Shown here: one piece after another, positions 1-9,590 of the stretch
Layout: each line of letters starts with the position of its first letter
Position numbering within the stretch: the first letter of the stretch is position 1
Origin: CAYFMP01 sp964344215
GTDB lineage: Bacteria; Pseudomonadota; Alphaproteobacteria; Rhodospirillales; Casp-alpha2
DNA length: 52,063 nt
Direction: 5' to 3'
NCBI GenBank assembly: GCA_964344215.1
Contig: CAYFMP010000021.1
Location: 1 to 52,063, forward strand
The notes under the pieces: generated by a model
The model's input: only the letters and a program-made list of their open reading frames with translations
The model's database searches: none
What the model was told of the DNA's origin: nothing
Translations under genes and position numbers: made by a program

Positions 1-40
1 CCTCGACGACGCCGGAAGGCCGAAAAACCGACCGCAGGCG

Positions 41-131
41 CGTTCTCCGGCCCCCTGGACGGCGTCGCGGCCCGTTTCCGATGGCCCCGCATCGCCGCAC
101 GAGCCGCTCCTTGCCAGGGGGCCGGAGAACG
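41..131. repeat. Perfect 18-bp inverted repeat with 55-nt loop
   Basis: The arm at 41-58 (CGTTCTCCGGCCCCCTGG) is the exact reverse complement of 114-131. It lies 48 bases before the histidine kinase start. No T-run follows, so it is not a classical terminator. It could be a transcript hairpin, the end of an upstream operon, or a small repeat element. Confidence 0.75.
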
Positions 132-179
132 TGTCTCAGCGATTCCATATCAACGTGACCTGCTCTAGGGGGGATGACG

Positions 180-905
180 ATGAAAGACAAAGAGTCGGCG
201 GGCCCGGACGGCCCGTCTCCGCACGCCGATCTCAAGGATTTCGCCCATGAGGTCCTCAATCCCCTTTCCAGTGTCTTGAGCTACACGTCGTTGATGCAGG
301 GAACCGACGAGATCGAGGTGTCCGAAGAAAAACTGGTCGAGTACGCGGCGATCGTCCACGAGGCGACCAAGCGGGTGTTGAAGGTCTGCGAGCGGGTCCT
401 CGACGACGCCGCCGAAGGCGACACCAAGATCCTGCGCGAAACGGTGGATTTCGCCGTCTTCGGCGAAGAAATCGTCAATTCGTTCCGGGCCTTGGCCGAC
501 GAGCACGGGATCAATCTGTCGCTGCACGTCTCCGAGGATTTCCCCCTGCTGTCCACCGATCCCGTGGTGTTGGGGCAAATTCTCTCGAACCTGATCGGAA
601 ACGCCATGAAGTTCACGCCCAGGGGCGGCAACATCGAAGCCCGGGCGCAACTCGACGTTCAGAGAAACGCCGTCATCTTCGTGGTCGCGGACGACGGCGA
701 CGGCATTCCGGCCTGGATGGTGATGCGCCTGCTCCGCGGCGATTTCCAATCGGCCGCGACGGATAACAGAGGCTGGGGTCGCGGTCTGAAGATCGTCAAG
801 AGCCTGGCCGAACACCTTAACGCGGATTTCGACGTGGTTTCCGAGCCGGGTAAGGGATCGGTTTTCTCGGTGACGCTATCGGACTCCGAAGTGATCGCGG
901 CCTAG
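180..905 (+). CDS. Soluble sensor histidine kinase (HisKA-like + HATPase)
   Basis: Cytoplasmic histidine kinase of 241 residues with no membrane segment or sensory domain. An H-box-like helix holds FAHEVLNPLSSVLSY near residues 21-35, with the likely phospho-acceptor His23. The ATPase domain shows an N-box (SNLIGNAMKFTP), a G1 box (DDGDGIP) and a G2-like GWGRGLKIVKSLA, ending in the usual GKGSVFSV strand. Two in-frame ATGs exist at 174 and 180. The second is preferred because the AGGGGGG ribosome site sits 6 bases before it but abuts the first. No response regulator is adjacent, so the partner is unknown. The lack of a sensor suggests that it binds a partner protein or takes its signal from another protein. 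The family assignment is firm; the role is not. Confidence 0.85.
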   Translation: MKDKESAGPDGPSPHADLKDFAHEVLNPLSSVLSYTSLMQGTDEIEVSEEKLVEYAAIVHEATKRVLKVCERVLDDAAEGDTKILRETVDFAVFGEEIVNSFRALADEHGINLSLHVSEDFPLLSTDPVVLGQILSNLIGNAMKFTPRGGNIEARAQLDVQRNAVIFVVADDGDGIPAWMVMRLLRGDFQSAATDNRGWGRGLKIVKSLAEHLNADFDVVSEPGKGSVFSVTLSDSEVIAA

Positions 906-985
906 TCTCGGTTGGCGACGAAACCGGGCATGCGCACCTCGACGCCGTCTGGCGCGCCTCGACGCCTGTGGTAGTATACGGCCCC

Positions 986-2947
986 ATGAACGGGGGCGCG
1001 CTGAACTTCGAGGTAGGCTCGGTACGTGTCGGACGGGCGCTCGCCGCCGTCCTCGCCGTCACCGCCGCCGTCCTCGCCGCCCAGTCCCCCGCCGCCGCCG
1101 AATGGAGCGCCGACGCCAATACGGGGTGCGAGGTCTGGAACCCGGACGTGACGGCGGCCGACTCGGTATCCTGGCTCGGCGAGTGCAAGGACGGCAAGGC
1201 GTCGGGGCGCGGCGTCGCCCAGTGGTACAAGAACCGCAACCCGAGCGCGCGCTACGAGGGCAGTATCGCGGGCGGCCGCCAGGAAGGCCGCGGCGTCTTC
1301 ACGTCGGCCGCCGGCGACCGCTACGAGGGCGACTGGGAGAACGGCCAGCGCCACGGCCGCGGCAAATGGGCGTGGGCCAACGGCGACACCTACGACGGCG
1401 ACTGGCGGCGCCACAAGGCGCACGGCCGCGGCTCCTACGTGGCCGCCAACGGCGAGCGTTACGACGGCGACTGGAAGGAAGACAAGCAGGACGGCCGCGG
1501 CATCTGGCTCGGCGCCAGCGGCACCCGTTACGAGGGCGACTTCGTGGCCGGCAAGTGGCACGGCCGCGGTTCCTATACGGACGCCTACGGCACCTACATC
1601 GGCGAGTTCCGCGACGGCAAGCAGACCGGGCGCGGCGTCGTCACCTGGAACACCGGCAACCGCTACGAGGGGCAACTGGTCGAGGGCCGCGAGCACGGCC
1701 GCGGCGTCTACACCTGGGCCAACGGCGAGCGCTACGACGGCGATTGGAAACACGGCCTCAAGCACGGCCGCGGCGTCTACACCTACGCCAACGGCGACCG
1801 CTACGAAGGCGAGTTCCGCGACGGCAAGTGGCAGGGCCAGGGCGTGTTCGCCGACCAGGACGGCCGTTACGAGGGCGGTTTCAGGGACGGCCGCAAGAAC
1901 GGCCACGGCGTCTTCGAGTGGACCAGCGGCAACCGCTACGAGGGCGAGTGGAAGGACGACCAGGAAGACGGCCGCGGCCGCCTCGAATACGCCAACGGCG
2001 AGGTCTACGAGGGCGACTTCGTGGAAGGCCGCCGCCACGGCCACGGTATCCGCACCGACGCCAAGGGCAACCGCTACGAGGGCGACTTCCGCAACGGCGT
2101 CCAGCACGGCCGCGGCACCCTGGTGTTCGCCGCCGGGGGGCGCTACGAGGGCGATTTCCAGGACGGCAAATGGCAGGGCCACGGCATCTGGATCGACGCC
2201 CAGGAGAACATCTACGAAGGCGCCTTCCTGAACGGCAAGGAGCACGGCGAGGGCAAGCTGCTGTTCGCCACCGGCGGCAGCTACCAGGGCGACTTCGTGG
2301 AAGGGCAGCGCCACGGCCGTGGCGCGCGCATCGACGCCAAGGGCAACCGCTACGAGGGCGAGTTCCGCAACAACCGCGAACACGGCAAGGGCAAGCTCGC
2401 CTTCACCAACGGCACCACCTACGAGGGCGACTTCATCTCAGGCAAGATGCACGGCCAGGGCGTCAAGGTCGACGCCGACGGCAACCGCTACGAGGGCGAT
2501 TTCCGAAACGGCAAGGAGAACGGCACCGGCACCCTGACCTTCGCCAAGGGCGGCTCGTATGCGGGCGGCTTCGTCGACGGACTGTGGCACGGTCGCGGCG
2601 TCCTCGCCTTCGCCAGCGGCACCACGTACGAGGGCGACTTCGTCAAGGGCCGCATGCAGGGGCGCGGCACCTTCACCGACGCGGGCGGCCGCTACAAGGG
2701 CGAATGGGCCGACGACAAACAGAACGGCCACGGCGTCTGGCTCGGCGACAACGGCAACCGCTACGAGGGCGACTTCAAGGACGGCCGCCGCCACGGCCGC
2801 GGCATCTTCACCTGGGCCGACGGCGGCCGCTACGAGGGCGAGTTCGTCAACGGCGGCCGCCACGGCGTCGGCACCTGCCGCTCGCGCGACGGGCGCTGGG
2901 GCAAGTGCGAGTTCGCCAAGGACAAGTTCGTCGGCTGGATCAAGTAG
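986..2947 (+). CDS. Secreted MORN-repeat protein (about 24 repeats)
   Basis: A 653-residue exported protein. A basic stretch and hydrophobic helix (AALAAVLAVTAAVLAA type) end in SPAAA-EW, a Sec signal cleaved near residue 40. After it, about 24 MORN units of 23 residues follow with almost no interruption, each of the form RYEGDFxxGxxHGRG followed by a short variable strand such as TWANG or DAKGN. MORN repeats form elongated beta-hairpin ribbons used as scaffolds or lipid/protein binders. There is no enzymatic domain, and the last unit ends with a Cys-containing cap (GTCRSRDGRWGKC). ATG 986 is chosen over an upstream GTG at 968 because it gives a compact signal peptide. The 69-bp DNA period keeps long open frames on other strands, but these are shadows. 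The function is unknown; an envelope or surface scaffold is inferred. Confidence 0.88.
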   Translation: MNGGALNFEVGSVRVGRALAAVLAVTAAVLAAQSPAAAEWSADANTGCEVWNPDVTAADSVSWLGECKDGKASGRGVAQWYKNRNPSARYEGSIAGGRQEGRGVFTSAAGDRYEGDWENGQRHGRGKWAWANGDTYDGDWRRHKAHGRGSYVAANGERYDGDWKEDKQDGRGIWLGASGTRYEGDFVAGKWHGRGSYTDAYGTYIGEFRDGKQTGRGVVTWNTGNRYEGQLVEGREHGRGVYTWANGERYDGDWKHGLKHGRGVYTYANGDRYEGEFRDGKWQGQGVFADQDGRYEGGFRDGRKNGHGVFEWTSGNRYEGEWKDDQEDGRGRLEYANGEVYEGDFVEGRRHGHGIRTDAKGNRYEGDFRNGVQHGRGTLVFAAGGRYEGDFQDGKWQGHGIWIDAQENIYEGAFLNGKEHGEGKLLFATGGSYQGDFVEGQRHGRGARIDAKGNRYEGEFRNNREHGKGKLAFTNGTTYEGDFISGKMHGQGVKVDADGNRYEGDFRNGKENGTGTLTFAKGGSYAGGFVDGLWHGRGVLAFASGTTYEGDFVKGRMQGRGTFTDAGGRYKGEWADDKQNGHGVWLGDNGNRYEGDFKDGRRHGRGIFTWADGGRYEGEFVNGGRHGVGTCRSRDGRWGKCEFAKDKFVGWIK

Positions 2948-3222
2948 GGGCGGGTCTGGCGGCGCGACTTGCTACGCGGTTAATGGTGGAGAATCTTGTT
3001 GGCGATTTCTCAGAATGCTGCGATTCACGGTTAAGTGTCGCGTTTCTTCTCAACACGCAAGGCGATCTCTGTTGCAGGTGCGTTGCAAGTTATCAGGGCG
3101 ACAGCATCTTCATATTAAACCTCCCTGATGATTCAAGCGTAGGTTTGATAAACCTTCCACCCGATGGTCGCCATAGCGACGAAGAATATCAGCGTGGGTA
3201 TTAAGAAATCCAGTAACAAGAA

Positions 3223-3633
3223 TTATAAAATCAGTCTTTTCTTGTGTGGATAATATTGAGATGTCTTTTCAGATTTACTGGGCCAGTATGATTTCCATTT
3301 CAAACGATCAATATGGAAATAAACAAAGAATCGAAGGGAATAATAAAAGAGAACAATGCCGATTAATAGCCAAATCCAGACCTCTCCTTCTGCTTTGATG
3401 CCAAATCCAAACGGTTCAAAATCACGAATATTGATGTGAGGGACATACGCTAGAACCAACGTGGTGGTCCCTAAGACCATTACGTTACGTCCATATTTAA
3501 GCATATGATCGGAAGCAATAGGTGGAATGTTCGCCAGGTCGGCCACGAGGAATCTAACTTCGATTCGAGTCTTGAATGTACTTGGCAATTTCTCTGGAAA
3601 CTCGTGCCCATTCTTTCGCGTGGCCGCTATCAC
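3223..3633 (-). CDS. Small two-helix membrane protein next to FRG gene
   Basis: A predicted 136-residue protein with two hydrophobic segments: VMVLGTTTLVLAYVP near 51-65 and EVWIWLLIGIVLFYY near 84-98. The C-terminus is basic and would be cytosolic. The 5' part overlaps the end of the upstream FRG-domain gene by 80 bases, so the two are probably co-transcribed and translationally coupled. An internal ATG at 3504 is an alternative start, but the preceding residues (RIEVRFLVADLANIPP) look like genuine protein. Base composition is AT-rich, unlike the surrounding core genes and like its FRG neighbour, suggesting joint acquisition. No family is recognised. A membrane effector or toxin paired with the FRG protein is only an inference from context. 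Confidence 0.6.
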   Translation of the reverse strand: MIAATRKNGHEFPEKLPSTFKTRIEVRFLVADLANIPPIASDHMLKYGRNVMVLGTTTLVLAYVPHINIRDFEPFGFGIKAEGEVWIWLLIGIVLFYYSLRFFVYFHIDRLKWKSYWPSKSEKTSQYYPHKKRLIL

Positions 3634-4483
3634 CGCCCTCGCGTAGCACTGAAATGTTCTTTCTCGCTAATTGGGCCGCCTGACCACCAAATTCCTTCAC
3701 CATTTCTTCTGCTATACGTTTCGGATCGAAATCCGACTTCGGGTAAGGATAGTCAAGCTTGTCGTTGATGACTTTGTTTAACCAAGTGAGATAGGCTGAA
3801 ATACCATCTAGGTCAGGAAAAAGCGTTGATCTGTTAATTCCCAGATTGTTCAACCTTCCCTTTAAGGGGCCGCAGAACTCACTCCGTATGACTAGTTTTC
3901 TAAGCCTTTTTTGAGGCTTCAGGATACTAGTTGGGTCTGGATGGATTGTGAACGTTGCGCTTTGGGCCGTTATCCTCGGAGAAATATGCGGAGGGTCAAA
4001 GCGTAGGATCTGTGGACATTGAAGCGGATCTCCTACCGGCATCACGACGTTTAGAGGTTTGTGCGCATAAATCAGCGCATCACCGTTGGCACCTTCGTGC
4101 TCAACAGCAAAAAACGCAGCGACCAGGGGATTAAAAGTCCAATCTAAAAGTCGAGTTGGTAGTCCGTGGTGTTGGGCTAGTGCGAGCAGATGCCACCTGG
4201 ACGGCAAAGTTCCGGTAGATGAATGCGCAGTGGCCATTCTTTCAAATTCATCGAGAAGCCATTTTTCGTGTTGGGGAAGGTACCCACTCCCCTTTGTTCG
4301 GGTACTAGGTCGTCCGATCTTTGGTCGCAGGTCGTGCGTCTTGTCGGACACGCCGCGAAATATCCAATTAATTCCGTCATGGGCTTCGACCCACCGAGAG
4401 AAGGTATCCCACTTTGCGGCCTGCATTGTCGGTCGGATCACAGGCTCGGAAGTTCTTTTCCGCTTCTGGGGTGTTGATTTCAT
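3554..4483 (-). CDS. FRG-domain protein
   Basis: A 309-residue protein of the FRG family, named for the Phe-Arg-Gly signature seen here as WIFRGVSD near residues 40-47. A second conserved block, QHHGLPTRLLDWTFNPLVAA, lies at 104-123, as is usual for the family. The remaining C-terminal half is charged and not recognised. FRG proteins are widespread in phages and mobile islands, and many lie in defence loci; their biochemical activity is not established. The gene is clearly less GC-rich than its neighbours and overlaps a small membrane-protein gene downstream. No strong ribosome site is visible before the ATG. Cargo of a small acquired islet between core genes is the best reading. Confidence 0.8.
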   Translation of the reverse strand: MKSTPQKRKRTSEPVIRPTMQAAKWDTFSRWVEAHDGINWIFRGVSDKTHDLRPKIGRPSTRTKGSGYLPQHEKWLLDEFERMATAHSSTGTLPSRWHLLALAQHHGLPTRLLDWTFNPLVAAFFAVEHEGANGDALIYAHKPLNVVMPVGDPLQCPQILRFDPPHISPRITAQSATFTIHPDPTSILKPQKRLRKLVIRSEFCGPLKGRLNNLGINRSTLFPDLDGISAYLTWLNKVINDKLDYPYPKSDFDPKRIAEEMVKEFGGQAAQLARKNISVLREGGDSGHAKEWARVSREIAKYIQDSNRS

Positions 4484-4976
4484 CAGTTGGCCAGGGAAGG
4501 GAACTCGATGCTACCTACAATGCCAGTATTCCATCATAGATGACCTTGGGCTTGCAAATTCAACTATCAGCGGCTCCACTATAAAACGGTGTTGAAACTG
4601 TGAGGTGGGTCACAAGTAAACTTGAAGTGGCTACGTTCAAGATATCTGCTTTTAGGGGAATTGCGGAAGGGAGCTACCCCAGCCTAAAGAACTCAGCATC
4701 GCTGATCCGCCGTTGCTGCTCCTGCCGGCCGGTCGGATCGAACACGTCGTAATCAACGCCTTCGGAAATCACGGGTTCGTGGCTGCGGGTTCAGGAACGA
4801 AGCACCTTGGCCTGGCGGAGCATGGTCACGCCGCTCATGGTGCCGCCGCCGGCCTCAGAATCGAACGCCCGTTCGCCGGAAACCGGGAACGGGCCACCCC
4901 GCCAACGTTCAAGTTGGCTATTCGGGGCAATCGGATGTCGGACGCCGCGGGAAGACCCCCGCGAAAAACCGTCCGG
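4484..4976. other. 493-bp region without a clear gene; possible gene remnant
   Basis: No intact gene is convincing. On the minus strand at 4674-4838 one frame encodes a start with MSGVTMLRQAKVLRS, then a single in-frame TGA at 4791-4793, then a protein-like stretch containing ISEGVDYDVFDPTGRQ and ending in a stop. This resembles a short decayed or frame-broken gene. The left part, up to about 4620, is AT-rich and continues the composition of the FRG islet. Confidence 0.35.
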
Positions 4977-5060
4977 CTAGAGAGTTTTCAGGTACTGCAT
5001 TCCCACCAACAGCCCGACGACGGCGACGGTGAGAACGACGGCAACGGCTTTCTGAACCAT
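4977..5060 (-). CDS. 27-residue single-membrane-segment protein
   Basis: A short reading frame from ATG to TAG encodes MVQKAVAVVLTVAVVGLLVG followed by MQYLKTL. It has a basic N-terminus, one uninterrupted hydrophobic helix and a short basic tail, which is the form of small inner-membrane proteins. The ribosome site is weak (GGCG about 7 bases upstream). There is no homology I recognise. It is listed because the amino-acid pattern is far from random, but expression is unproven. Confidence 0.35.
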   Translation of the reverse strand: MVQKAVAVVLTVAVVGLLVGMQYLKTL

Positions 5061-5216
5061 ATTGTCAACGCCTTTGTCTTCTGGTCTTCGATCTTTGTCT
5101 TTCGAATCGCAACCGCGCCGCCGAACGAACAAGGCGCAGCACAATCCGGCAACCTTCTTACGAAATTTTTAGACTCGCTCCAAATCCCGCGTCAACCGGA
5201 ACGCGCCCGGAACACC

Positions 5217-5234
5217 TGTGGATAATGTGGATAA
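5217..5234 (+). promoter_or_regulatory. Two abutting perfect DnaA boxes
   Basis: TGTGGATAA occurs twice head to tail without a spacer (5217-5225, 5226-5234); each is the exact reverse complement of the consensus TTATCCACA. The pair lies about 185 bases upstream of the SUV3-like helicase start. It could be a DnaA-responsive promoter element or part of a small origin or titration site. No further boxes or strong AT-rich unwinding element were seen beside it. Confidence 0.6.
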
Positions 5235-5418
5235 CCTGTATTTAGGCCGGGTTTCTGCGACTTTCAGGCGTTTCAAAAAAGCTTGTTCTCGACCCCTCCT
5301 GACGGTCGGCGTTCTGCCGAAACAGGCCAAAAATCGTCCAAATCGGCCCCCCGATTCGCGGAATCGCCGATGCCGCCGGACTTGCCAAGGCGGCGGTCAG
5401 GAGCGATCTTTTCGTGCC

Positions 5419-7946
<2,528 letters not shown>

Positions 7947-7950
<4 letters not shown>

Positions 7951-8357
7951 GCGAGGCGGCCCAGCGTCTCGACAAGTGGTTGTGGTACGCGCGGTTCTTC
8001 AAGAGCCGGTCGCTGGCCACCAAGTTCTGCCAGTCGGGTCGGCTCAGGGTCAACGGGACGACGGTCAGGAAAGCCCACACCATGGTTCGAGGCGGCGACG
8101 TGCTGACGTTCCCGAAGGGCAAGGACATCCGCGTCGTGCGCGTGCTCGATCCGGGAACCCGGCGCGGCCCGGCCAAGGAGGCGGCGACGCTGTATGACGA
8201 CCTCGAACCGCCGCGGCGGCGGCCCGATGCGGAAGCGGCGGCGACGCCGGTGCCGGTGGCGCCGCGCGATCCCGGCGCCGGCCGTCCGACCAAGGCCGAG
8301 CGCCGGGCACTCGAGCGCTTGCGCGGCTGGTGGCGCCGGCTCCGCAACGGCGATTGA
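7947..8357 (+). CDS. S4-domain RNA-binding protein (HslR-like)
   Basis: A 136-residue protein whose first 60 residues form an S4 RNA-binding domain: RLDKWLWYARFFKSRSLATKF is followed by RLRVNGTTVRKAHTMVRGGD, the alpha-L fold shared by HslR, which rescues stalled 50S subunits carrying nascent tRNA. The C-terminal half is a basic, low-complexity tail (PRDPGAGRPTKAERRALERL) typical of alphaproteobacterial members. The start codon overlaps the helicase stop by four bases, pointing to coupled translation. Helicase plus S4 protein suggests a shared job in RNA or ribosome quality control; the precise substrate cannot be read from sequence. Confidence 0.88.
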
Positions 8358-8421
8358 AACGAAGCCGTAAAATCGTGTTAACGTCGGGCCGCAAACGAAG
8401 CCGGGCCGGGGAGGGCGATCG

Positions 8422-8850
8422 ATGAGCGTATTGTCTTTGCAGCGGGCCAGCGGCATCGTCGATGCGGCGCTCGCCGCCGGCGCCGAGGCCGGTTGCAGGC
8501 CGCTGACCGTCGCCGTGCTCGACTCGGGCGGCCATCTGGTCGCCCTCAAGCGCCAGGACTCGAGCGGCATCCTGCGCCCCGAGATCGCCTTCGGCAAGGC
8601 CTGGGGGGCGCTCGGCTTCGGCCTCGGATCGCGCGCCCTGACCGAAAAGAACCCGGTCTTCCTGAGCGCCGTCGTGGCGGCTTCACAGGGCCGCGTGGTG
8701 CCGGTGCCGGGCGGCGTCCTGATCCGCTCGGGCGAAGGCGCCGTCATCGGCGCCGTCGGCATCAGCGGCGACACGTCGGACAAGGACGAGGCGGCCGCCG
8801 TCGCCGGCATCGAGGCGGTCGGCCTGAGCGCCGATACGGGCGGCGCCTGA
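8422..8850 (+). CDS. GlcG/HbpS-family haem-binding-like protein
   Basis: A 142-residue single-domain protein of the GlcG/HbpS (DUF336) family. The hallmark strands are PLTVAVLDSGGHLVALKRQD near residues 28-47 and VVPVPGGVLIRSGEGAVIGA near 92-111, with the closing VGISGDTSDKDE motif. Members form octamers that bind haem or small cofactors, or act as accessory proteins of oxidative metabolism; the ligand cannot be assigned here. A ribosome site GGGGAGGG lies 7 bases before the ATG. It follows the S4 gene by 64 bases and may belong to the same transcript. Confidence 0.88.
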   Translation: MSVLSLQRASGIVDAALAAGAEAGCRPLTVAVLDSGGHLVALKRQDSSGILRPEIAFGKAWGALGFGLGSRALTEKNPVFLSAVVAASQGRVVPVPGGVLIRSGEGAVIGAVGISGDTSDKDEAAAVAGIEAVGLSADTGGA

Positions 8851-8940
8851 ACCCGGCGCCCGAGGCCGGATTAGGTGAACGGCGCGGGGTCGTGCTATGG
8901 TCGCCGCCATGAAAACGGAAAACCGCTTGGAGATACCGTA

Positions 8941-9135
8941 ATGCGTACACTTGCACTTGTGGCGGCGCTCGGATTTGGTGTGGCGACGGCGGGCCCGGCG
9001 CTTGCCGGTGCCAACTCGCTCGGCGGCTGCGGCGACTATTCGACGCAGTCGGTCGAACAGGAAACGACCAGCCCGAACATCGCCGACGGCACCATCAAGC
9101 AGACGCCCAGACCGGAGACCGAACAGGGCGGCTGA
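8941..9135 (+). CDS. Tiny secreted protein, tandem copy 1
   Basis: A 64-residue exported protein. A signal peptide (MRTLALVAALGFGVATAGPA, cleaved after ALA) leaves a mature chain of about 40 residues with one Cys and the conserved GGCGDYSTQSV, TTSPNIADGTIKQTP and TEQGG blocks. ATG 8941 is chosen for its GGAG ribosome site (about 9 bases upstream) and the signal peptide. A near copy lies 190 bases downstream, and a rho-independent terminator follows each gene, so they are separate units. The function is unknown; the invariant C-terminal half suggests a binding or structural role in the periplasm. Confidence 0.8.
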   Translation: MRTLALVAALGFGVATAGPALAGANSLGGCGDYSTQSVEQETTSPNIADGTIKQTPRPETEQGG

Positions 9136-9179
9136 TCCTCCGTTGAATTCGTTCGGGGACGCCCCGATCGACATTGCAC

Positions 9180-9210
9180 AGAGAGGCCGGAACTTCCGGC
9201 CTCTCTTTAC
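9180..9210 (+). terminator. Rho-independent terminator after copy 1
   Basis: AGAGAGGCCGGAA pairs perfectly with TTCCGGCCTCTCT around a one-base centre, followed by a short T-rich run. It lies 45 bases past the stop of the first tiny secreted gene. Confidence 0.85.
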
Positions 9211-9325
9211 TTCGGTGCGCGAAACCGGCTCGTGGGCCGCCGCCGGATATCCCGATTAGGAGATTCGGGCGGGGCTGTGTTATGATCGGCAGCACGGTTT
9301 CGAGTTTCATTTGGAGGCTTCCGTA

Positions 9326-9508
9326 ATGCGTACACTTGCGATTTTGGCGGCGGTCGGGTTTGGCTTGGCTGTGGCCGGCCCGGCGATGGCCGGTAGCGGC
9401 TGCGGCGACTATTCGACGCAGTCGGTTCAGTGGGAAACGACCAGCCCGAACATCGCCGACGGCACCATCAAGCAGACGCCCAAGCCCGGGACCGAGCAGG
9501 GCGGCTGA
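9326..9508 (+). CDS. Tiny secreted protein, tandem copy 2
   Basis: A 60-residue paralogue of the gene at 8941. The signal peptide MRTLAILAAVGFGLAVAGPA is followed by mature SGCGDYSTQSV, then TTSPNIADGTIKQTP and TEQGG, identical to copy 1 in those blocks. It lacks the NSLG insert and carries QW in place of EQ. A GGAGG ribosome site precedes the ATG by 8 bases; the upstream sequence GTGTTATGAT mirrors GTGCTATGGT before copy 1, so promoter and gene were duplicated together. It has its own terminator. The single Cys in both copies could allow disulfide-linked dimers, but this is inference. Confidence 0.8.
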   Translation: MRTLAILAAVGFGLAVAGPAMAGSGCGDYSTQSVQWETTSPNIADGTIKQTPKPGTEQGG

Positions 9509-9550
9509 GCGACCGCTCTCGCCAATCGGGGTTTTCCCGAAGGATTTCGA

Positions 9551-9580
9551 AGAGGGGCCGGATTTTCCGGCCTCTTTTCT
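9551..9580 (+). terminator. Rho-independent terminator after copy 2
   Basis: The hairpin GAGGGGCCGG / CCGGCCTC with loop ATTTT is followed by a TTTTCT run. It shares sequence with the terminator of copy 1, supporting a segmental duplication. It points toward the convergent gene at 9591. Confidence 0.8.
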
Positions 9581-9590
9581 TGGCGCCGGC

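Noticed and set aside
902..2383. A 493-residue antisense open frame across the MORN gene
   Set aside because: The repeat period keeps it open; the composition is Ala/Val-rich and repetitive, and there is no family match by eye.
1102..3204. A 700-residue open frame on the plus strand across the MORN gene
   Set aside because: It arises from the 69-bp repeat and high GC: the composition is Arg-rich and repetitive, with no start signal, and it overlaps a clear MORN protein.
4791..4793. A selenocysteine codon in the small minus-strand frame
   Set aside because: No SECIS-like hairpin and no selenoprotein family match; a decayed gene is simpler.
4713..5225. A 170-residue plus-strand gene
   Set aside because: There is no ribosome site, the composition is like noise, and it runs over a better minus-strand small protein.
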